This document shows, piece by piece, positions 5,980 through 9,301 of a stretch of 9,301 bases of DNA. Within the stretch, counting starts at the first letter, position 1. Every line of letters begins with the position of its first letter. The stretch covers positions 1 to 9,301 of the forward strand of contig QNCV01000075.1 in the NCBI GenBank assembly GCA_003645845.1, read 5' to 3'. The translations under genes were made by a program, and so were the position numbers. This DNA is from Fidelibacterota bacterium (lineage in GTDB: Bacteria > Fidelibacterota > UBA2242). The notes under the pieces are model-generated. The model worked only from the letters and a program-made list of their open reading frames with translations. It was not told the DNA's origin and ran no database searches.

Positions 5980-7938
5980 TTAATTCTCAATATACAGCAA
6001 TAATTGAATCCCTGATTCCTTAATGAACTCAGGGATTATTTTTTTCAGAATATCCGAATTTGAAGCTTCGTTATCAGAGGCGGTGTTCCCAGCTAATAAC
6101 TTTTCCTTGATTCTATCTACAATGGATGCAGTTCCCAACAGATAACCTGCACCCGTTTCGATATTCACCAAACCGGTATAACAATCCTTTTGCCGTCTAC
6201 GAAGGGATTCAACTTTCATATCAGCCGCAATGTTTGTCACTTTCAATAAACAGTATTCATCGTTACCAATTACCGTCAATACATCCGGCGGATAAGAAAA
6301 CTCCCCAACTATCAATTTCTCTCCGGAATACTGATCGATAATCATATTGAATGCCCGATTAAACGCATCTTCAATAGACATTTCCAATGAAAACACTGTT
6401 TTTAAAACCCCTTTGATCTCATTCCCGTCAACTAAATGATTATCACTATGAACAATCAAATAAAATACCTGCGTATCTTTATATGTGGAAAACAGACCGG
6501 CATTAATATTTTCATCTTTCGGATAAAATACGGATAAATTGTCAATTGTTAATTTTCCAGGTTCATTTTCATTTTTTATCTTTAATTTTTCCAGATCAAG
6601 GTTCAATGACGATGGCCCTAAGGCAATATTTGTTTGAATGGCGAAAGCTTTCAGGGTTGCCAGATCGGTCTCATCAAAACCGTAGATGGAGTACTTTACA
6701 GAAAAAATAATACCGACGACACGATCAGTTTGAACCAGAGGAGCGGCAATCATGGATTTCCATTTGAATTCCAGATTCTGGAACGGAATCATGCGCTCAT
6801 CTTCACCGATATTACATACAATCACAGGCTCCCGGTTATTACGGATAATATCACCTACGGAGCACCCTTCAGCCCGACGAAGTTTATTGCGTTCACTTTC
6901 TGACAGGTGAACTGTGGCCATAATTCTGGAAAAATTGGAGTCCTCATCTTCCAGAGCCAGCCAGCAGGCATCGGAGTTTGTCAACGCACATGCATTTTCC
7001 ACAATCGTCTGAAAAACCTCTTTCGGTCCGACACCGTCACTGATCATCTTACTTATCAACGAAATGGAGTTTATCTCGCTGGTCATCCGCTCATAAATCG
7101 ATGCCGTCGGCAATCGAAATAAAAGTCCGATAAAAGACGCAATCAGGTAAACATTAATAAAAACCAGCATCGCCAATGTAAAACCTTTGACTGTAGTGCT
7201 GAAGGCAAATACCGGAAACAGAAGATTTGAAAAAAACAGATACAAACCAATGGGTATCATGAAAAAACTAATCCCAAATCCAATATACTTTTCCCGCTTA
7301 TTCAGCATATTGGTCCAGGATTTATAGAAACTAATTACCAACGTAATCAACACTATCAGAACGGCAATTAACAATAAAATACCGAGATGTTCCCTTTGAA
7401 AAAGGGTCAAAGGTTCGAAGGAGTATCGGTTTTCAATCACATTAAAAACTACCGCCGATACAATACTCATTCCGCATAAAAAACGGAATTCGAAATCTGA
7501 ATACCGGTTTGGCCGATAATCGATGAGTTTTTTAACGAGTAAAAGAACGCTGAAAAATATCGCCAGGGTCAGGATACTGCACACCAGTGAAGCGATATTC
7601 CATATCATCGGAAATTCGGCTAAAAACGGATTATTATCCCAGAGCACCAGATATTTTTTTAATACAACTTGCAGAAGCAAAATAGAAACAAACAGGGACA
7701 TGACGGATATTGCCAATGCAACTAATGTCTTTTTCAAAGATAATTTTCGACGTCTGAAGAAAAGATTAACATGATAAAGAATCAATAATGCCGCAATCGA
7801 GATTACGAGTTCACGTTCAACGCGAAACATTTTAATAAACGACGGTACTTGATAAAAAGTGGTATCAACAAACAGAATAAAAAGCAGAATGAGAACTGTG
7901 ATAAAAGATAGAAATGCTGTTTTAACTGTCTGTTTCAT
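5980..7938 (-). CDS. eight-helix membrane protein with GAF and degenerate SpoIIE/PP2C-like domain
   Basis: This is a 652-residue protein. Eight hydrophobic helices can be placed near residues 8-26, 43-60, 70-93, 112-136, 152-167, 185-205, 218-240 and 252-275. A linker leads to a GAF domain at about 290-442, with a recognisable core (C-W-L-A-L-E, a V-G-D-I-I-R-N-N-R-E-P-V-I-V-C-N loop, S-M-I-A-A-P-L, V-V-G-I-I-F-S, F-D-E-T-D-L-A-T-L-K-A-F-A-I-Q-T-N-I-A-L). Residues about 455-652 follow the layout of a SpoIIE/RsbU-type phosphatase, including a closing I-Q-L-L-L-Y-I-E strand where active members read D-D-x-T-L. The metal-binding aspartates are missing, so this domain is probably inactive. The best guess is a membrane sensor that signals through protein binding. 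No kinase or GGDEF motif is present. Its 3' end carries the + strand terminator of the opposing run, and its stop is 17 bases from the HD-GYP stop. The ATG at 7938 has no good Shine-Dalgarno. Confidence 0.75.
   Translation of the reverse strand: MKQTVKTAFLSFITVLILLFILFVDTTFYQVPSFIKMFRVERELVISIAALLILYHVNLFFRRRKLSLKKTLVALAISVMSLFVSILLLQVVLKKYLVLWDNNPFLAEFPMIWNIASLVCSILTLAIFFSVLLLVKKLIDYRPNRYSDFEFRFLCGMSIVSAVVFNVIENRYSFEPLTLFQREHLGILLLIAVLIVLITLVISFYKSWTNMLNKREKYIGFGISFFMIPIGLYLFFSNLLFPVFAFSTTVKGFTLAMLVFINVYLIASFIGLLFRLPTASIYERMTSEINSISLISKMISDGVGPKEVFQTIVENACALTNSDACWLALEDEDSNFSRIMATVHLSESERNKLRRAEGCSVGDIIRNNREPVIVCNIGEDERMIPFQNLEFKWKSMIAAPLVQTDRVVGIIFSVKYSIYGFDETDLATLKAFAIQTNIALGPSSLNLDLEKLKIKNENEPGKLTIDNLSVFYPKDENINAGLFSTYKDTQVFYLIVHSDNHLVDGNEIKGVLKTVFSLEMSIEDAFNRAFNMIIDQYSGEKLIVGEFSYPPDVLTVIGNDEYCLLKVTNIAADMKVESLRRRQKDCYTGLVNIETGAGYLLGTASIVDRIKEKLLAGNTASDNEASNSDILKKIIPEFIKESGIQLLLYIEN
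6007..6045 (+). terminator. intrinsic terminator of the six-gene run, inside the convergent gene
   Basis: A perfect 9-bp stem, AATCCCTGA (6007-6015) with TCAGGGATT (6029-6037), encloses a 13-base loop. The loop can add a short inner helix of TTC (6016-6018) with GAA (6025-6027). Seven T's follow at 6039-6045. The T-run lies on the + strand side only, so it should stop transcripts coming from the HD-GYP gene, whose stop is 44 bases upstream. The same bases encode part of the C-terminus (about residues 632-645) of the leftward membrane protein. No equivalent terminator is visible for leftward transcripts in the 17-base gap. Confidence 0.8.
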
Positions 7939-8114
7939 TACCGACGACCGATTAGTATATCCCGAAGCTTGCGGTTTGTTGTATTATTTTGCTTTTATAA
8001 ATACTCAACGAATGCAATCCTGATAATAAGCAAATCTTGTAATTTACAACTATTTTTAAATTAACCACTAAAATGGTAAGAAATCGAAAACTCGAAAACG
8101 AAAATAAGGTAAGG
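7939..8114. other. 176-base AT-rich intergenic region
   Basis: This gap lies between the panD stop and the start of the leftward membrane-sensor gene, so it should hold the panD terminator and the sensor-gene promoter. I see no convincing form of either. It contains a tandem 8-base repeat, TCGAAAAC twice (8084-8099), followed by GAAAA. It also has a loose inverted repeat, AATTTA/TAAATT (8041-8062). The -10-like boxes read leftward are weak and ambiguous. No credible open reading frame lies within the gap. Confidence 0.4.
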
Positions 8115-8465
8115 TTACTTGGGATTATTATCTGGGCCAAGTTTAATGATAGAGGGCTTCCACGATGAGATTTCCGACTCATCTACCTGGGCATAGGCAA
8201 TTATTATCACCATATCCCCTTTTTGGGCCAACCGCGCTGCAGCGCCATTGATACTGACTTCCCGGTTCCCTCGCTTCCCTTCGATAACATAGGTCTCAAA
8301 CCGTGCGCCATTGGTGATATTAAGAACCTGAACCTTTTCATAAACATGTAAACCGGCCAACTCAATCAATTCACTGTCAATTGTAATGCTGCCCTCATAA
8401 TTCAGGTCGGTCTCGGTAACCGTGGCACGATGTATTTTTGATTTAAGTAGTGTTATTTTACTCAT
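8115..8465 (-). CDS. panD: aspartate 1-decarboxylase (pyruvoyl-dependent)
   Basis: This 116-residue protein matches PanD along its whole length. PanD decarboxylates L-aspartate to beta-alanine for pantothenate and coenzyme A. The self-cleavage site Y-E-G-S is at residues 23-26. Processing between Gly25 and Ser26 would give the beta chain and an alpha chain capped by a pyruvoyl group. Other landmarks are K-S-K-I-H-R-A (8-14) including the active-site Lys10, N-G-A-R-F-E-T-Y with the conserved Arg and Tyr, N-G-A-A-A-R, and a G-D-x-V-I-I-I strand. I chose the ATG at 8465 because it aligns with the normal PanD N-terminus and has GTGGGA a few bases upstream. An in-frame ATG 21 bases earlier (8486) would add seven unrelated residues and lacks a ribosome site. 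The protein is cytosolic and forms a tetramer in known relatives. The gene is divergent from the PAP2 gene and has no pantothenate genes beside it. Confidence 0.95.
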   Translation of the reverse strand: MSKITLLKSKIHRATVTETDLNYEGSITIDSELIELAGLHVYEKVQVLNITNGARFETYVIEGKRGNREVSINGAAARLAQKGDMVIIIAYAQVDESEISSWKPSIIKLGPDNNPK

Positions 8466-8552
8466 TGCATTCCCACTTCTATTCAAATCACGTTACAAGT
8501 TACAGCTAATTTCATATCTTTTCAATAACGAACTTCCGAAATAAATTATCAC

Positions 8553-8582
8553 TTGAGTTTTGGCGAGAAATCGTTACCTTTG
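8553..8582 (+). promoter_or_regulatory. possible Bacteroidota-type promoter for the PAP2 gene
   Basis: TTG at 8553-8555 is followed after 19 bases by TACCTTTG (8575-8582), which matches the TAnnTTTG -7 element and TTG -33 element known from Bacteroidota. The -7 box ends 5 bases before the ATG at 8588, so a transcript starting at the usual distance would have almost no leader. This agrees with the lack of a Shine-Dalgarno. The call rests on a short motif in an AT-rich divergent gap of 122 bases shared with panD. Confidence 0.35.
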
Positions 8583-8587
8583 CAATT

Positions 8588-9166
8588 ATGATCAGTTCGA
8601 TACTCCAAATAGATAAATTCCTCTTCTATTTTATTAATCGTTCCCTGGCAAACCCGGTTTTCGATTGGTTTATGCCCTTTATTACAAAACAATCCAACGT
8701 GACAATCCTTGTTCTCGTTATCCTGGTCGGAATACTTTTATTCGGCAAAAAAAGGGGTCGCATTGCAGCCACCCTGTTGCTGTTGACCATCGCAACAACA
8801 GATCCGGTGTGCTACCGGATATTAAAGCCAACATTTAAGCGTATCCGGCCGTCGCGGTCACTTGAAGATGTTCGTTTGTTGGTCGGTCGCGGCGGAAAAT
8901 ACGGCTTTCCTTCGAATCATGCCGCCAATATAACCGGTGCAATGATAATTCTCATTTATTTTTTCCGAAAATATAAATACTATTTTGCCACCATCGCGGG
9001 TTTAGTGTCATTCAGCCGTATTTATGTCGGTGTTCATTATCCCTTTGATGTGATAGCCGGAATAATCGTTGGAATATTTTTTGCTGTTTTTTGGATTGCA
9101 CTTTGGATTATTATATCAAATCATCTTGAAAAACAGCAAAAGTTTTGCTTAGCAATCAAAGAATAG
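8588..9166 (+). CDS. PAP2-family membrane phosphatase
   Basis: This is a 192-residue integral membrane protein of the PAP2 (type 2 phosphatidic acid phosphatase) family. The three catalytic motifs are complete: K-x6-R-P at 80-88 (Lys80, Arg87), P-S-N-H at 108-111 (His111), and S-R-x5-H-x3-D at 143-154 (Arg144, nucleophile His150, Asp154). Hydrophobic helices lie around 36-52, 58-75, 113-127, 131-147 and 154-177. Members dephosphorylate phosphatidate, undecaprenyl pyrophosphate or other lipid phosphates on the outer face of the inner membrane. Undecaprenyl pyrophosphate recycling is plausible here because a WecA-like gene is nearby, but the motifs do not settle the substrate. The ATG at 8588 has no Shine-Dalgarno but sits just after a possible promoter. 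The next gene starts 38 bases downstream, probably in the same transcript. Confidence 0.92.
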   Translation: MISSILQIDKFLFYFINRSLANPVFDWFMPFITKQSNVTILVLVILVGILLFGKKRGRIAATLLLLTIATTDPVCYRILKPTFKRIRPSRSLEDVRLLVGRGGKYGFPSNHAANITGAMIILIYFFRKYKYYFATIAGLVSFSRIYVGVHYPFDVIAGIIVGIFFAVFWIALWIIISNHLEKQQKFCLAIKE

Positions 9167-9204
9167 TTAGATTTAGGCATCAATGTAACCGATGGAGTGA
9201 TTCG

Positions 9205-9301
9205 ATGCCCAGTCACAGAAGAAAGAAAAAGAAAGTTCGTTTAACTCAGGGTGTAAAAACCGGACTGTATATTCTCCTGAGTCTGATCATTTTTTACATT
9301 A
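9205..9301 (+). CDS. start of a membrane-anchored protein (partial)
   Basis: An ATG at 9205 with GGAG 7 bases upstream opens a frame that runs to the right edge (32 codons). The product begins with a strongly basic stretch (S-H-R-R-K-K-K-K-V-R, residues 3-12), a short linker, and then a hydrophobic helix (L-Y-I-L-L-S-L-I-I-F-Y-I) from about residue 21. This is the N-terminus of a single-pass protein with a cytoplasmic basic tail, or of a signal-anchor protein. What lies beyond the anchor, and so its function, cannot be told. It follows the PAP2 gene by 38 bases with no terminator between, so co-transcription is likely. Confidence 0.6.
   Translation, partial: MPSHRRKKKKVRLTQGVKTGLYILLSLIIFYI

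Noticed and set aside
8041..8099. Possible repeat array or panD terminator in the intergenic gap
   Set aside because: There are only two 8-base copies and a 6-bp AT-only inverted repeat without a suitable T-run on the minus strand, so neither an array nor a terminator is supported.
7952..8182. 76-residue leftward open frame overlapping the 3' end of panD
   Set aside because: It is in a different frame from panD, overlaps its conserved end and then runs through AT-rich intergenic DNA. It has no domain or ribosome site.
8466..8486. Upstream in-frame ATG for panD at 8486
   Set aside because: It would add seven residues not seen at PanD N-termini and has no Shine-Dalgarno. The ATG at 8465 fits both the family and the GTGGGA site.

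Overview
The window is a 9.3 kb, moderately AT-rich piece of a bacterial chromosome with a low-redundancy gene layout. Several genes resemble those of the FCB group and allied candidate phyla (Bacteroidota-like, Calditrichota/KSB1/Marinimicrobia-like). The clues are mixed Shine-Dalgarno use (strong before some genes, absent before most), a possible Bacteroidota-type promoter (TTG-N19-TAnnTTTG) at 8553-8582, and an AAA ATPase / HD-GYP pair behind a WecA-type transferase. The taxonomic placement is an inference and is weak. There are no RNA genes, CRISPR arrays, insertion sequences or signs of phage, and no gene-free stretch longer than about 180 bases.

Layout. (1) 1-124 is the 3' end of a rightward gene, possibly a PHP-type hydrolase. 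(2) 132-317 is a leftward gene for a 61-residue membrane protein. (3) 396-5962 is a tight rightward run of six genes: WbqC-family protein, PIG-L deacetylase, DegT-family sugar aminotransferase, WecA/TagO-like polyprenyl-phosphate sugar-1-phosphate transferase, ExeA/GspA-like AAA ATPase and HD-GYP protein. Three junctions overlap or are separated by no more than 2 bases. The run ends at a strong intrinsic terminator (6007-6045) that lies inside the 3' coding end of the convergent gene. (4) 5980-7938 is a leftward gene for an eight-helix membrane protein with a GAF domain and what looks like a catalytically dead SpoIIE/PP2C-type domain. (5) panD is on the minus strand (8115-8465). (6) A PAP2-family lipid phosphatase gene (8588-9166) and the start of a membrane-anchored protein gene (9205 onward) run rightward to the edge.

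How the genes fit together. The six-gene run reads as a surface-polysaccharide initiation and control module. WbqC, PIG-L and DegT are modification enzymes for amino or deacetylated sugars, and the WecA-like enzyme loads the first sugar phosphate onto undecaprenyl phosphate. The ATPase and HD-GYP protein could tie export or assembly to cyclic-di-GMP. The PAP2 protein could recycle undecaprenyl pyrophosphate but belongs to a separate transcription unit. panD (beta-alanine for pantothenate/CoA) is ordinary metabolism.

No clearly new system is evident. The most interesting points are the ATPase/HD-GYP pair with a disordered, helix-punctuated N-terminus, the apparent pseudophosphatase sensor next door, and the terminator embedded in the opposing coding sequence.
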